Shown here in pieces: positions 43,959 through 53,490 of a stretch of 64,000 bases of DNA (within the stretch, counting starts at the first letter, position 1; every line of letters starts with the position of its first letter). Under the pieces are notes generated by a model. It worked only from the letters and a program-made list of their open reading frames with translations. It was not told the DNA's origin and did no database searches. Position numbers and translations under genes: made by a program. The stretch lies in NCBI RefSeq assembly GCF_002167005.1, contig NZ_NHTN01000023.1:1-64000 (forward strand), written 5' to 3'. The stretch is from Indiicoccus explosivorum (GTDB lineage Bacteria; Bacillota; Bacilli; Bacillales_A; Planococcaceae).

Positions 43959-45836
43959 TTGTCCTTAAGAAATCGCTTGTCCTTACTGATTGGAGTGGAC
44001 TCCTTCATTGTGTTCTTTTCCCTCTTCATCGGCTTCTTTCTCCTCCATCCGTGGACGAATCCGCTCGACAGCACCATCCTGCTCGTGAGCGCGGCGGCGA
44101 TTTTCGTCGCTCACCACGCGTTCGCGACGTATTACGGCCTGTATCGGAAAGTATGGGAATACGCGTCGATCAACGAGCTCACGCTCATCCTGAAAACCGT
44201 CACGCTGTCCATCCTGGTCGTCGCAGCGGTCCAGCATTTCGCCGTCGGGGACATCCTCCTCCGCGCGCTCGCCATCACATGGATGCTCCATATGATCCTG
44301 ATCGGCGGTTCCCGTCTCACCTGGCGGGTGATGCGGGATTCCCTCATACATAAAGTGAAGTACGAAACGAAACGCACGCTCATCATCGGCGCAGGAAAAG
44401 CCGGCACGATGGTCGTCCGCCAGCTGCTCCAAAACCCGTCGTCGGGTCTGAAGCCGGTCGCGTTCCTCGATGATGACTCCCGGAAGCACGGCCTTGATCT
44501 GTTCGGTGTCCGGGTCGTCGCCGGCACGGACGTCATCGCGGAGACCGTCGAAGACAACGGAATCGAGCACATCATCATCGCCATCCCGTCCATGGGGAAA
44601 CTTGAAATGTCCGAACTGATCAAGCGGAGCGTCGACACCGGCGTCCGCACACAGACGATTCCGCTCATCGAAGACATCATGACCGGCAAAGTGTCCGTCA
44701 GTGACATGCAGGACGTCAAGATCGAAGATTTGCTCGGGCGGGATGAAGTCGAACTCGATATGAATAAAATCGCGGGGCAGCTGTCCGGCAAGACCATCCT
44801 CGTCACTGGTGCGGGCGGCTCCATCGGTTCTGAAATCACGCGCCAAGTTGCACGCTTCGGTCCGAAAAAACTGATCCTTCTCGGTCATGGCGAGAATTCC
44901 ATCTACACGATCGACATGGAACTCAGGAAGAAAATCGGCAAGGATACCGAACTGATGCCGATTATCGCCGATATCCAGGACAAGGAGCGCATCGAAGCCA
45001 TCATGCGGCAGCACCGGCCGGACGTCGTCTACCATGCGGCGGCCCACAAGCACGTGCCGCTCATGGAGTACAACCCGATCGAAGCGGTGAAAAACAACAT
45101 TTACGGCACACGCAACGTCGCGAATGCCGCACATCTCGCCGGCGTCTCGAACTTCGTCATGGTATCGACCGACAAAGCCGTCAACCCGCCGAACGTCATG
45201 GGGGCTTCCAAGCGGATTGCGGAAATGATCGTCCAGAACTTGGCGAAGGAAAGCGACACGAAGTTCGCCGCCGTCCGGTTCGGCAACGTTCTCGGCTCAA
45301 GAGGCAGCGTCGTGCCGCTGTTCACGAAACAGATTGCGGCAGGCGGCCCGGTGACGGTGACGGATCCCGAAATGACCCGCTACTTCATGACCATCCCGGA
45401 AGCGTCGCGCCTCGTCATCCAGGCAGGCACACTTGCAGCAGGCGGGGAAGTGTTCGTCCTCGATATGGGGGAACCCGTCAAAATCGTAGATTTGGCCAAA
45501 AACCTGATCCGTTTGAGCGGCTTCTCAGAAGACGAGATTCCAATCAAATTCACTGGCATCCGGACAGGCGAGAAGATGTACGAGGAATTGCTGAACGAAA
45601 ACGAGATCCAGAAAGAGAAAGTGTTCCCGAAGATCTATATCGGGAAAGCGAATCCGATCAGTCAGCATGAACTATTTTACGTGCTGGAGAAGATACCGCA
45701 GCTGAATGATGTTGAATTAAAAGAACTGTTGGTTGGATTGGCGAATCGGAAGAATGTGGATACAGAAGTGGTAGCTGTTTCTTCCATCTTGGATTCTATT
45801 CAGCAGAAACGAGATTTGGTCAAAACGGCGAAGTAA
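43959..45836 (+). CDS. Membrane-bound UDP-HexNAc 4,6-dehydratase (EpsC/CapD/PglF family)
   Basis: TTG 43959 has AGAAGG nine bases upstream; TTG 43935 has no such site. About 625 residues. Four membrane segments (about 10-125) lead to a CoA-binding-like domain (LIIGAGKAGTMVVRQLL) and a catalytic short-chain dehydrogenase domain with TGAGGSIGSEITRQ, AAAHKHVPLME, STDKAVNPPNVMGASKRIAE and RFGNVLGSRGSVVP. As in FlaA1/PglF relatives, the usual YxxxK is replaced by MxxxK. It makes the UDP-4-keto-6-deoxy-HexNAc precursor of rare amino sugars. It is the last gene of the GC-rich head of locus 2. Confidence 0.93.
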   Translation: MSLRNRLSLLIGVDSFIVFFSLFIGFFLLHPWTNPLDSTILLVSAAAIFVAHHAFATYYGLYRKVWEYASINELTLILKTVTLSILVVAAVQHFAVGDILLRALAITWMLHMILIGGSRLTWRVMRDSLIHKVKYETKRTLIIGAGKAGTMVVRQLLQNPSSGLKPVAFLDDDSRKHGLDLFGVRVVAGTDVIAETVEDNGIEHIIIAIPSMGKLEMSELIKRSVDTGVRTQTIPLIEDIMTGKVSVSDMQDVKIEDLLGRDEVELDMNKIAGQLSGKTILVTGAGGSIGSEITRQVARFGPKKLILLGHGENSIYTIDMELRKKIGKDTELMPIIADIQDKERIEAIMRQHRPDVVYHAAAHKHVPLMEYNPIEAVKNNIYGTRNVANAAHLAGVSNFVMVSTDKAVNPPNVMGASKRIAEMIVQNLAKESDTKFAAVRFGNVLGSRGSVVPLFTKQIAAGGPVTVTDPEMTRYFMTIPEASRLVIQAGTLAAGGEVFVLDMGEPVKIVDLAKNLIRLSGFSEDEIPIKFTGIRTGEKMYEELLNENEIQKEKVFPKIYIGKANPISQHELFYVLEKIPQLNDVELKELLVGLANRKNVDTEVVAVSSILDSIQQKRDLVKTAK

Positions 45837-45841
45837 ATGGT

Positions 45842-45874
45842 ACACACAGTCCTGAAATGGTTGTGTGTTTTCTC
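45842..45874 (+). terminator. Possible weak terminator at the start of the AT-rich cassette
   Basis: ACACACA and TGTGTGT pair over 13 bases, followed by TTTCTC. It is weak by GC content but lies directly after the dehydratase stop, where base composition drops sharply. Confidence 0.35.
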
Positions 45875-45969
45875 AATCCTTGTTTAAAAAGTGCTATAAA
45901 AGAATCTTATATGGAATTCTCACTTGTATTTTTATAAGAAATAAAAAAAGAGAGAGAAGGTTGAATGCA

Positions 45970-46650
45970 TTGTCTTACTTAGTAGTAGTCGCACATCCGG
46001 ATGACGAAGTGCTAGGTGCAGGGGGAACAATTAAGTCGTTAACTGATAAAGGCGAAATCGTTAATGTTTGCATTCTGTGTTCAGAAGTTGAAGTGCGGAA
46101 TTACCGGCCGAATATAGAAGAGCTTAATGAGGACATTAAGGAAGCGAATAAAATTTTAGGAATTAATCAAGTTTTCTTAGGTGATTTTCCCAATATCGCC
46201 TTAAATACTGTAAAGCAATTAGAGATTGTTCAATTTATCGAAAAAGTAATGATTGAAACTAAAACATCAGTTCTGATTACACACCACCCAGCAGACTTAA
46301 ACAACGATCATTATCACGTTTCGATTGCTTGCCAAGCAGCCTCTCGGTTGTTCCAGAGAAGAAGTGACGTTGTTCAATTAAAAGAGCTGCTTTTCATGGA
46401 AATTCCTTCTTCAACAGAATGGGCTTTAAACACTTCACTTAGCACGTTCAGTCCTAACGTATTTTTTGAGATAAATCAACAAGGTATTGATAGTAAAATA
46501 AAAGCTCTATCACAGTACAGAGGAGTGATGAGAGATTATCCTCATCCGCGCAGCGAAGAAAGCTTAAGAAGTTTAGCCACATACAGGGGCAGCCAATCTG
46601 GCCTTATGTTCGCGGAATCCTATGAAAGCGTGTTTCGACGAGAATACTGA
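45970..46650 (+). CDS. PIG-L/LmbE-family N-deacetylase
   Basis: TTG 45970 lies nine bases after AGAGAAGG; upstream codons in frame (to 45865) are not supported. The 226-residue protein begins MSYLVVVAHPDDEVLGAGG, with the zinc-binding AHPDDE motif, and has ITHHPADLNNDHYHVS, the later His motif. PIG-L enzymes remove N-acetyl groups from GlcNAc-type sugars. The next gene is a formyltransferase, so the two may turn an N-acetyl group into an N-formyl group on the same sugar. Confidence 0.9.
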   Translation: MSYLVVVAHPDDEVLGAGGTIKSLTDKGEIVNVCILCSEVEVRNYRPNIEELNEDIKEANKILGINQVFLGDFPNIALNTVKQLEIVQFIEKVMIETKTSVLITHHPADLNNDHYHVSIACQAASRLFQRRSDVVQLKELLFMEIPSSTEWALNTSLSTFSPNVFFEINQQGIDSKIKALSQYRGVMRDYPHPRSEESLRSLATYRGSQSGLMFAESYESVFRREY

Positions 46651-46660
46651 GAATGGAGAG

Positions 46661-47506
46661 ATGGCTTTGAAAGCTGCTTTTGCTACTTGTGTTGAATTAG
46701 GATTCAGTTGTATCGAAGAGATTTATAAAATAAACGGATCACTAGATCTTTTAATTACACTGGTGGATGAAAAAGCTTCAAATAAATCCGGACGAGTTTA
46801 TCTAGATGATTTCGCTGTTCAAAAAAATATACCATTACTCAAAATCAATAACATCAACGACCCAGAAGTGATTACAGAACTGAAGGCAAGGGAAATTGAT
46901 TGGTTGTTCATCATAGGCTGGTCGCAAATTGCAAAAAAAGAATTGATTGATACTCCAAAAGAAGGCTGTATTGGGATGCATCCGACTTTACTGCCTCAAG
47001 GCAGAGGCAGGGCAGCTGTCCCCTGGGCAATCCTTAAGGGACTTGATAAAACAGGAGTCACTGCCTTCAAAATTGATGAGGGTGTTGATACAGGACCAAT
47101 TATCGATCAAGTGGAAATTCCGATTTTACAAGATGAAACAGCAACTACCCTCTATACAAAAGTTAATGATGCTCACATCGAACTCATGGATAAAGTGTGG
47201 AATTCACTGAAAAATGAAGACTTATTGCTAAAGGCACAGGACGAATCGAAGGCAACATACTGGGAAGGACGGAAGCCGCAGGATGGCGAACTTACTTCCG
47301 AAATGACGATTAGCGAAGCAGAAGCACTGGTGCGGGCAGTAACTCATCCGTATCCCGGGAGCTTCCTTGAAAAAAATAATCAGATTTATAGAATCTGGAG
47401 AGCTAAGTTTATTAAAGAAATTAAAAATGAGAGCTTCATTTTCCCGCTACGAGATGGTTATCTAGTACCGGAAATTTATGATATTGAGGAACCGATAAAT
47501 GCGTAA
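46661..47506 (+). CDS. Sugar N-formyltransferase-like protein
   Basis: ATG 46661 starts 10 bases after the deacetylase stop. The 281-residue protein has a formyltransferase core: DWLFIIGWSQIAKKELIDTPKEGCIGMHPTLLPQGRGRAAVPWAI, with the catalytic Asn/His/Asp set partly changed (GMHPTLLP), and DEGVDTGPIIDQ. It has a C-terminal domain like those of Fmt or ArnA-type enzymes. Formyl-tetrahydrofolate would be the donor and an amino sugar the acceptor. Its coupling to the PIG-L deacetylase supports a sugar substrate rather than tRNA. Confidence 0.85.
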   Translation: MALKAAFATCVELGFSCIEEIYKINGSLDLLITLVDEKASNKSGRVYLDDFAVQKNIPLLKINNINDPEVITELKAREIDWLFIIGWSQIAKKELIDTPKEGCIGMHPTLLPQGRGRAAVPWAILKGLDKTGVTAFKIDEGVDTGPIIDQVEIPILQDETATTLYTKVNDAHIELMDKVWNSLKNEDLLLKAQDESKATYWEGRKPQDGELTSEMTISEAEALVRAVTHPYPGSFLEKNNQIYRIWRAKFIKEIKNESFIFPLRDGYLVPEIYDIEEPINA

Positions 47507-48095
47507 ATTTCAGCTTATCGTAAAAAGAGTTATTGATTCTGTTGCAGCACTCAGTGTTCTAGCACTACTCTCTCCCGTACTGACAGTGATTATGTTTTGG
47601 ATAAAAGTAACTTCTGAAGGACCTGTACTGTTTAAACAAAAACGACCAGGCTTGCATGGAGCTATCTTTGAAGTATATAAATTTCGTACGATGAGGATTG
47701 GTTCCGAGAAAATGACAAAGGGCCAAGAAGTAATGCTTGAAGATGATCGAATTACTTTCATTGGACGTTATTTGAGAAGATTCAAGATTGATGAATTACC
47801 TCAGCTCATTAATGTCTTAAAAGGACAAATGAGCTTAGTTGGTCCCAGACCGCAACGTATAGAGTATTTAAATGACTATACTGAAGAAGAGAAAAAGCGG
47901 TTTGATATGCTTCCGGGTTTAACCGGTCTCGCGCAAGTTAGCGGAAACATTTTTTTAACTGTGGAACAGAGAAACAAGAAAGACATCGAATACGTGGAGA
48001 ACTTCAGTTTACTGCTGGATACTAAAATAATTTTGAAAACCTTTGGTGTTATTCTGTTCGGCGAACAAAAGTATATAAAGCAAACCCAAGGATGA
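47499..48095 (+). CDS. Undecaprenyl-phosphate sugar phosphotransferase (initiating enzyme), locus 2
   Basis: The 198-residue protein overlaps the formyltransferase gene by eight bases. It has one membrane segment (about 12-33), FKQKRPGLHGAIFEVYKFRTM, RRFKIDELPQLINVLKGQMSLVGPRPQR and LPGLTGLAQVSG. It is the smaller PglC/WecA-unrelated type of phosphoglycosyltransferase and starts the repeat unit, probably with a bacillosamine-like or FucNAc-type sugar phosphate. It is distinct from the locus 1 enzyme. Confidence 0.92.
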   Translation: MRKFQLIVKRVIDSVAALSVLALLSPVLTVIMFWIKVTSEGPVLFKQKRPGLHGAIFEVYKFRTMRIGSEKMTKGQEVMLEDDRITFIGRYLRRFKIDELPQLINVLKGQMSLVGPRPQRIEYLNDYTEEEKKRFDMLPGLTGLAQVSGNIFLTVEQRNKKDIEYVENFSLLLDTKIILKTFGVILFGEQKYIKQTQG

Positions 48096-48100
48096 AAAAT

Positions 48101-48970
48101 ATGAATATACTGATCACTGGTAAAAATAGTTATGCGGGAAAAGAATTCATTCGCAGAATGAAGGAAAAAAATAGTTCGTGGGGCATTGATGCAATTTCTG
48201 TACGGAACGAGGAATGGAAGAAACATGACTTCTCTAAATATGATGCAGTGTACCATGTAGCGGCTATCGTTCATTTGAAAGAAAAACCTTCTATGGAATC
48301 TGAGTATTATCGAGTGAATACTGATTTAGCTTTTCAAGTTGCTAAGAAAGCAAAAAACGAGGGAGTCAAATCATTTATTTTTTTAAGCTCTATTGCAGTG
48401 TATGGATTACTGGGTGATTTAAAAGAAGAAGTAGTCATTTCGAAAGAAACTCCAGAAAATCCAAAAACTTTCAACGGGAAAAGTAAACTGGCTGCCGAAA
48501 AGTTATTAGAACCTTTAAGAAGCGAAAAGTTTCAAGTGGCCATACTAAGAATCCCATTAATATACGGTTATAAGTGTCCCGGGAATTATGGTTCCCTGAG
48601 TAAGCTTGCGGCTTTAACACCAGTGTTCCCAAAAATCGATAATAAGAGAACGATGATTTTCATTGATCATCTCTCTGATATTGTTGAACACCTAATTAGC
48701 AATCAGTGTAGTGGACTTTACCTGATTAGTAATCAAGATACAATCAGCACTTTTGAATTGGTAAGAGAAGTGAGTAAGAACAAAAACAAAATGCTGTTTG
48801 CATCGCAGGCCCTCGCGTGGGTCATTAAGTCGACCGGAAATTTTTCCGGCACTACCCGAAAACTTTTCGGTACTGTATATTACAAGTTGGAAGATACACA
48901 GATTGAAGGATTCACTTTTAGCAATATTAGCTTTGAAGAGAGTATTTCTCGATCAGAAGGAAAAAAGTAG
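48101..48970 (+). CDS. NAD-dependent sugar epimerase/reductase (SDR family)
   Basis: ATG 48101 has AAGG nine bases upstream; an ATG at 48092 overlaps that site. The 290-residue protein begins MNILITGKNSYAGKEF, with SSIAVYGLLG and NGKSKLAAEKLL (the usual YxxxK is NGKSK here, with Asn replacing Tyr). It is an extended SDR of the WbpK/WbpV/QnlA sort, which often reduces 4-keto sugars. It may act on the product of the EpsC-type dehydratase. The missing Tyr leaves its activity uncertain. Confidence 0.78.
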   Translation: MNILITGKNSYAGKEFIRRMKEKNSSWGIDAISVRNEEWKKHDFSKYDAVYHVAAIVHLKEKPSMESEYYRVNTDLAFQVAKKAKNEGVKSFIFLSSIAVYGLLGDLKEEVVISKETPENPKTFNGKSKLAAEKLLEPLRSEKFQVAILRIPLIYGYKCPGNYGSLSKLAALTPVFPKIDNKRTMIFIDHLSDIVEHLISNQCSGLYLISNQDTISTFELVREVSKNKNKMLFASQALAWVIKSTGNFSGTTRKLFGTVYYKLEDTQIEGFTFSNISFEESISRSEGKK

Positions 48971-50248
48971 GTGAAAATCATTAAAACTGATGTTGGAATT
49001 CTATGTCAATATTTCTATCCGGAGCATGTTTCTTCAGCAACTTTACCTACAGAATTAGCCATAGGGCTTAAGGAGCGAGGCCTCTCTGTCGAAGTGATTT
49101 GTGGATACCCCAATGAATATCAAAGTGAAAGCAAACAAAAAGTGCGAAAGAAAGAGAATATTGATGGAGTTATTGTAAATAGAGTAAAATATACAACGTT
49201 TAATAATAAATCCAAAGTAGGTCGAATGCTTAACTTTTTTTCGTTTTTCTTTTCAGTAACTACTAAGTTTTTTTATCTAAAAAAATTTAGTAGTTTAATC
49301 GTTTATTCCAACCCACCGATTCTCCCTTTAATTCCCTATGCTTTCAACAAGCTTTTCGGTACCCGATTTATATTTGTCGCTTTTGATATCTGGCCAGACA
49401 ACGGATTGAAATTGAATGGAATTAAAGAAAATGGAATCATTCATAAGTTAATGGATTTTATTAATAAACGTGTATACGGCAATGCTTCAGATGTCATCTT
49501 ATTAGGAAACGAGATGAAAGAATACGTAATTGAGAATGAGATAGCTCCGAATAAAAATAATTTACGAGTAATTCCTAACTGGTTCTCAAATGAATCGGCA
49601 GTTCAAAATAAGAAAGTGATGAACGAAGAATTTAAGGAAATAAAAAAAGAATACAGTTTTATAGTTCTTTACTCCGGCAATATGGGATCTTTTCAAGATA
49701 TGGAGACCATATTAAAAGGAATATTGAACTTTAAAAATCACCAAGATGTTTTCTTTATCTTCTCGGGCCATGGAAATAAAATGAATGATGTCAAAGAATT
49801 TTTGACAAAAAATGCGATCTCGAATTCAAAAGTTTTCGGGTTTTTGACGGGACAAGACTACATTGACGCATTAACAGTTAGTGATTTATGTCTTGTAAGC
49901 CTTGAAAAAGGGATTGAAGGTTTGGGCGTACCAAGTAAAACTTATGGCTATTTGGCTGCTGGAAAACCTGTTCTTTCCATTATGAGTTCCCGCACTGATA
50001 TTGCTAGGGATTTAGAACAGTTTGATTGTGGAGTAAATGTGATCCAAGGGGATATTACTGGTTTTGAAAAAGCCATCAATAAGTACTACACTGATCCATT
50101 GCTGCAGAAAACGGCTTCTGTAAATGCCCGGAAGCTTTACGAAGCAAAGTACACTAAAGATATTAGTGTTGGTAAATATCATGAAATGATAACTGGCAAA
50201 AATCCTAACTCAGAAAAGATGTGGAGAACCGACTATGTTCAAAGATAA
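48971..50248 (+). CDS. WbuB-like GT4 glycosyltransferase
   Basis: GTG 48971 directly follows the previous stop; GAAGGA is nine bases upstream. The 425-residue protein has GILCQYFYPEHVSSATLPTELA at the N-terminus, VAFDIWPDNGLKL and EKGIEGLGVPSKTYGYLAAGKP. This is the WbuB pattern, a family often linked to L-FucNAc transfer. The next three genes make UDP-L-FucNAc, which fits. It overlaps capE by 14 bases. Confidence 0.88.
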   Translation: MKIIKTDVGILCQYFYPEHVSSATLPTELAIGLKERGLSVEVICGYPNEYQSESKQKVRKKENIDGVIVNRVKYTTFNNKSKVGRMLNFFSFFFSVTTKFFYLKKFSSLIVYSNPPILPLIPYAFNKLFGTRFIFVAFDIWPDNGLKLNGIKENGIIHKLMDFINKRVYGNASDVILLGNEMKEYVIENEIAPNKNNLRVIPNWFSNESAVQNKKVMNEEFKEIKKEYSFIVLYSGNMGSFQDMETILKGILNFKNHQDVFFIFSGHGNKMNDVKEFLTKNAISNSKVFGFLTGQDYIDALTVSDLCLVSLEKGIEGLGVPSKTYGYLAAGKPVLSIMSSRTDIARDLEQFDCGVNVIQGDITGFEKAINKYYTDPLLQKTASVNARKLYEAKYTKDISVGKYHEMITGKNPNSEKMWRTDYVQR

Positions 50249-51257
50249 AACTTTGCTTATAACAGGTGGAACAGGATCCTTCGGCAATGCCGTTATGGAA
50301 AGGTTTTTAGATACCGACATAAAAGAAATACGAATTTTTTCCAGAGACGAAAAAAAGCAAGATGATATGCGGAAAGTATATAAAAGTGAAAAACTCAAAT
50401 TTTATATAGGCGATGTAAGAGACCTAGCCAGCGTAAAGAATGCCATGTACGGAGTGGATTATATATTCCACGCAGCAGCATTAAAGCAAGTTCCTTCTGC
50501 TGAATTCTTTCCCATGGAAGCAGTAAGAACGAATATAATTGGTACGGATAATGTACTGACAGGTGCTGTAGAAAGCGGCGTTGAAAAAGTTATCTGCCTC
50601 TCCACGGACAAAGCAGCGTATCCAATTAACGCAATGGGAATTTCAAAAGCAATGATGGAAAAAGTATTTGTCGCTAAGTCACAAACAGTAGATCCTAGCA
50701 GAACGCTTATTTGCGGAACACGCTATGGAAATGTGATGGCATCCAGGGGTTCCGTAATTCCGTTATTTATTGAACAGATTAAAAGTGGCCAGCCCTTGAC
50801 GGTTACAGATCCGAATATGACAAGGTTTTTAATGAGTCTGGAAGAGGCTGTGGAACTCGTCGTATTTGCTTTTCAGCATGCTGAAGCAGGGGATATTATG
50901 GTTCAGAAATCACCAGCTTCAACTATCGGTGATTTAGCACAAGCAGTCAAGGAACTATTTAATGCGGACAATGAAATTAAAACGATTGGAACCCGGCACG
51001 GCGAAAAGGTTTATGAAACACTCTTGACGCGAGAAGAACATGCAGTAGCGCAAGATTTAGTGGGTTTCTATAGAGTGCCTGCTGACAAACGTGATTTGAA
51101 TTACGACAAATACTTTTCTGAGGGAGATCGAAAACTCTCTACTGAAGACGAGTACAATTCACATAATACTGAACGGCTTAATATTGAACAGATAAAAGAA
51201 AGACTCTTATCACTTGATTATGTCAAAAAAGAATTGGAAAGCTGGGTTTATGTATGA
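50235..51257 (+). CDS. capE: UDP-GlcNAc 4,6-dehydratase/5-epimerase (CapE/FnlA)
   Basis: 340 residues with TGGTGSFGNAVMERFL, HAAALKQVPSAEFFPMEA, STDKAAYPINAMGISKAMMEK and RYGNVMASRGSVIPLF. It starts the UDP-L-FucNAc pathway from UDP-GlcNAc. The order capE-capF-capG and the four-base overlap with capF leave little doubt about the pathway. Confidence 0.95.
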   Translation: MFKDKTLLITGGTGSFGNAVMERFLDTDIKEIRIFSRDEKKQDDMRKVYKSEKLKFYIGDVRDLASVKNAMYGVDYIFHAAALKQVPSAEFFPMEAVRTNIIGTDNVLTGAVESGVEKVICLSTDKAAYPINAMGISKAMMEKVFVAKSQTVDPSRTLICGTRYGNVMASRGSVIPLFIEQIKSGQPLTVTDPNMTRFLMSLEEAVELVVFAFQHAEAGDIMVQKSPASTIGDLAQAVKELFNADNEIKTIGTRHGEKVYETLLTREEHAVAQDLVGFYRVPADKRDLNYDKYFSEGDRKLSTEDEYNSHNTERLNIEQIKERLLSLDYVKKELESWVYV

Positions 51258-52363
51258 ATATATTAGTAACGGGTGCGAAAGGGTTTATTGCAAAAAATCT
51301 TATAGCTGAATTAAAGAATCGTGATTATACGTCCATTTTCGAGTGCAATCGGGAAACAGAGTCATCTAAATTGGAGGAATACTGTAGAGATGCTGATTTT
51401 GTGTTTCATCTAGCCGGTGTAAATCGCCCACAGGATGATTCGGAATTTATGGAAGGTAACTATGGATTTACATCCAAGCTTCTTCAAACACTGAAGAAGT
51501 ATAGTAACACTTGTCCAGTCCTGATCTCTTCATCAGTCCAAGCAGAACTTGATAATCCTTATGGTCACAGCAAAAAAGCTGGAGAAGAGCTGCTTTTTGA
51601 ATATGGCAGAGAAACAGGAGCAAAAGTTCTAGTCTATCGGCTGCCGAATGTCTTTGGAAAATGGAGCAAGCCGAATTACAATAGCGCGATTGCAACATTC
51701 TGTTATAACGTTTCTCGAGGATTGCCGATTACTGTGAATGACTCGACAGCTCAGATGAAGTTGGTCTATATAGATGATGTAGTAAAAGAACTGATTAATG
51801 CGTTAAAAGGCAAAGAACATTTTGTGAGGGGATATTGTGGAATTCCTGTTAAGCACTATATCTCGTTAGGGGAAATCGTGGATTTGATTTATTCATTTAA
51901 AAACAGCCGTGAAGAACGGTCCATCCCTGATATGTCCGATGCCTTTACCAAAAAGCTTTACAGCACTTATTTGAGTTACTTACCTGAAGATAGCTTCAGG
52001 TATGACCTTAAAATGAATGTAGATCCAAGAGGATCTTTCACTGAATTCATAAAGACGCCAGACAGAGGGCAAGTTTCAATTAATGTATCTAAGCCAGGTG
52101 TTACTAAGGGGAATCATTGGCACCATACGAAGAATGAGAAGTTCTTGGTTGTCAGTGGAAAAGGCGTTATTCGTTTCAGAAAGATCGACTCAGATGAAGT
52201 CATCGAGTATTTCGTGAGCGGAGATAAATTGGAAGTGGTGGATATACCAATAGGTTACACACACAATATCGAGAATCTTGGCGATACCGATATGGTCACC
52301 ATCATGTGGGCGAATGAGCTTTTCAATCCGGAAAAGTCTGATACATATTACTTGGAGGTATAG
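51254..52363 (+). CDS. capF: CapF/FnlB-type reductase with C-terminal cupin
   Basis: The 369-residue protein is bifunctional. The N-terminal SDR reductase (TGAKGFIAKNLIAEL, YGHSKKAGEELL) is followed by a cupin domain (about 245-369) with NVSKPGVTKGNHWHHTKNEKFLVVSGKG. It converts the CapE product to UDP-2-acetamido-2,6-dideoxy-L-talose. Only three bases separate it from capG. Confidence 0.95.
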   Translation: MNILVTGAKGFIAKNLIAELKNRDYTSIFECNRETESSKLEEYCRDADFVFHLAGVNRPQDDSEFMEGNYGFTSKLLQTLKKYSNTCPVLISSSVQAELDNPYGHSKKAGEELLFEYGRETGAKVLVYRLPNVFGKWSKPNYNSAIATFCYNVSRGLPITVNDSTAQMKLVYIDDVVKELINALKGKEHFVRGYCGIPVKHYISLGEIVDLIYSFKNSREERSIPDMSDAFTKKLYSTYLSYLPEDSFRYDLKMNVDPRGSFTEFIKTPDRGQVSINVSKPGVTKGNHWHHTKNEKFLVVSGKGVIRFRKIDSDEVIEYFVSGDKLEVVDIPIGYTHNIENLGDTDMVTIMWANELFNPEKSDTYYLEV

Positions 52364-52366
52364 TCT

Positions 52367-53488
52367 GTGAAAAAGCTTAAGGTTATGACAGTTGTTGGGA
52401 CGCGACCGGAGATTATCAGGCTGTCGGCAGTAATTAATAAATTAGAAGAATCAAATGCCATAGAACATACGCTTGTTCATACCGGACAAAATTATGATTA
52501 TGAGTTAAATGAAGTGTTTTTTAAGGATTTCAATTTAAAGAAACCAAATTACTTCCTGAACGCAGCAACTGGAACAGCAGTAGAGACAGTGGGAAATATC
52601 CTTATTAAAATTGATCCTATTTTGGAAGAAGTAAAACCGGATGCCTTTTTAGTACTGGGGGACACGAATAGCTGTTTATGTGCCATTGCTGCTAAAAGAA
52701 GACAAATTCCGATATTCCACATGGAAGCAGGGAATAGATGCTTCGATCAAAGAGTTCCGGAAGAAACTAATCGGAAAATTGTTGATCATACAGCAGATAT
52801 TAATTTAACTTACAGTGATATTGCGAGAGAGTACTTATTGAGAGAAGGATTGCCAGCAGATCGGATTATTAAGACTGGAAGCCCGATGTTTGAAGTGCTT
52901 AATTCAAGAAAAGAAGATATTGAGAAATCAGGCGTGTTGGAAAAGTTAAATCTTGAAGAAAAAAAGTACTTTGTAGTTTCAGCACACAGAGATGAGAATA
53001 TTAACTCTGAAAGAAATTTCTTAAACTTAGTTGATAGTTTAAATGCAATTGCTGAAAAATATGGCATGCCAATTATCATGAGTACTCATCCAAGAACGAG
53101 AAAAATGATAGAAACTAAAGGGATAGAGTTCAATCCATTAGTACAAACAATGAATCCTTTAGGATTTAATGATTATGTAAAACTTCAAATCAAAGCTAAG
53201 GCGGTACTCAGTGATAGCGGCACGATAAGTGAAGAATCCTCAATTCTGGGTTTTAAAGCGCTTAATATTCGTGAAGCTCATGAAAGGCCAGAAGCGATGG
53301 AAGAAGCCGCGGTTATGATGGTTGGTTTGAGGAAGGATAGGATTTTGCAAGGGCTTGAAGTTTTAGAAAGACAAGGTACTTTAAATATTGTGTCGGATTA
53401 CAAAAAGAATAACGTATCTAATAAAGTGCTCAATATAATTCTATCTTATACAGATTATATCAATCGAGTAGTTTGGAGGTTGCCTTAA
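52367..53488 (+). CDS. capG: UDP-HexNAc 2-epimerase (CapG/FnlC), last step to UDP-L-FucNAc
   Basis: GTG 52367 follows GGAGGT. The 373-residue protein has TVVGTRPEIIRLSAVI, HTGQNYDYELNEVFF, HMEAGNRCFDQRVPEETNRKIVDH and SDSGTISEESSILG, as in non-hydrolysing UDP-GlcNAc 2-epimerases. Following capE and capF it is the CapG/FnlC enzyme. GNRCFDQRVPEE is the FnlC variant of the usual motif. Confidence 0.95.
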   Translation: MKKLKVMTVVGTRPEIIRLSAVINKLEESNAIEHTLVHTGQNYDYELNEVFFKDFNLKKPNYFLNAATGTAVETVGNILIKIDPILEEVKPDAFLVLGDTNSCLCAIAAKRRQIPIFHMEAGNRCFDQRVPEETNRKIVDHTADINLTYSDIAREYLLREGLPADRIIKTGSPMFEVLNSRKEDIEKSGVLEKLNLEEKKYFVVSAHRDENINSERNFLNLVDSLNAIAEKYGMPIIMSTHPRTRKMIETKGIEFNPLVQTMNPLGFNDYVKLQIKAKAVLSDSGTISEESSILGFKALNIREAHERPEAMEEAAVMMVGLRKDRILQGLEVLERQGTLNIVSDYKKNNVSNKVLNIILSYTDYINRVVWRLP

Positions 53489-53490
53489 AT

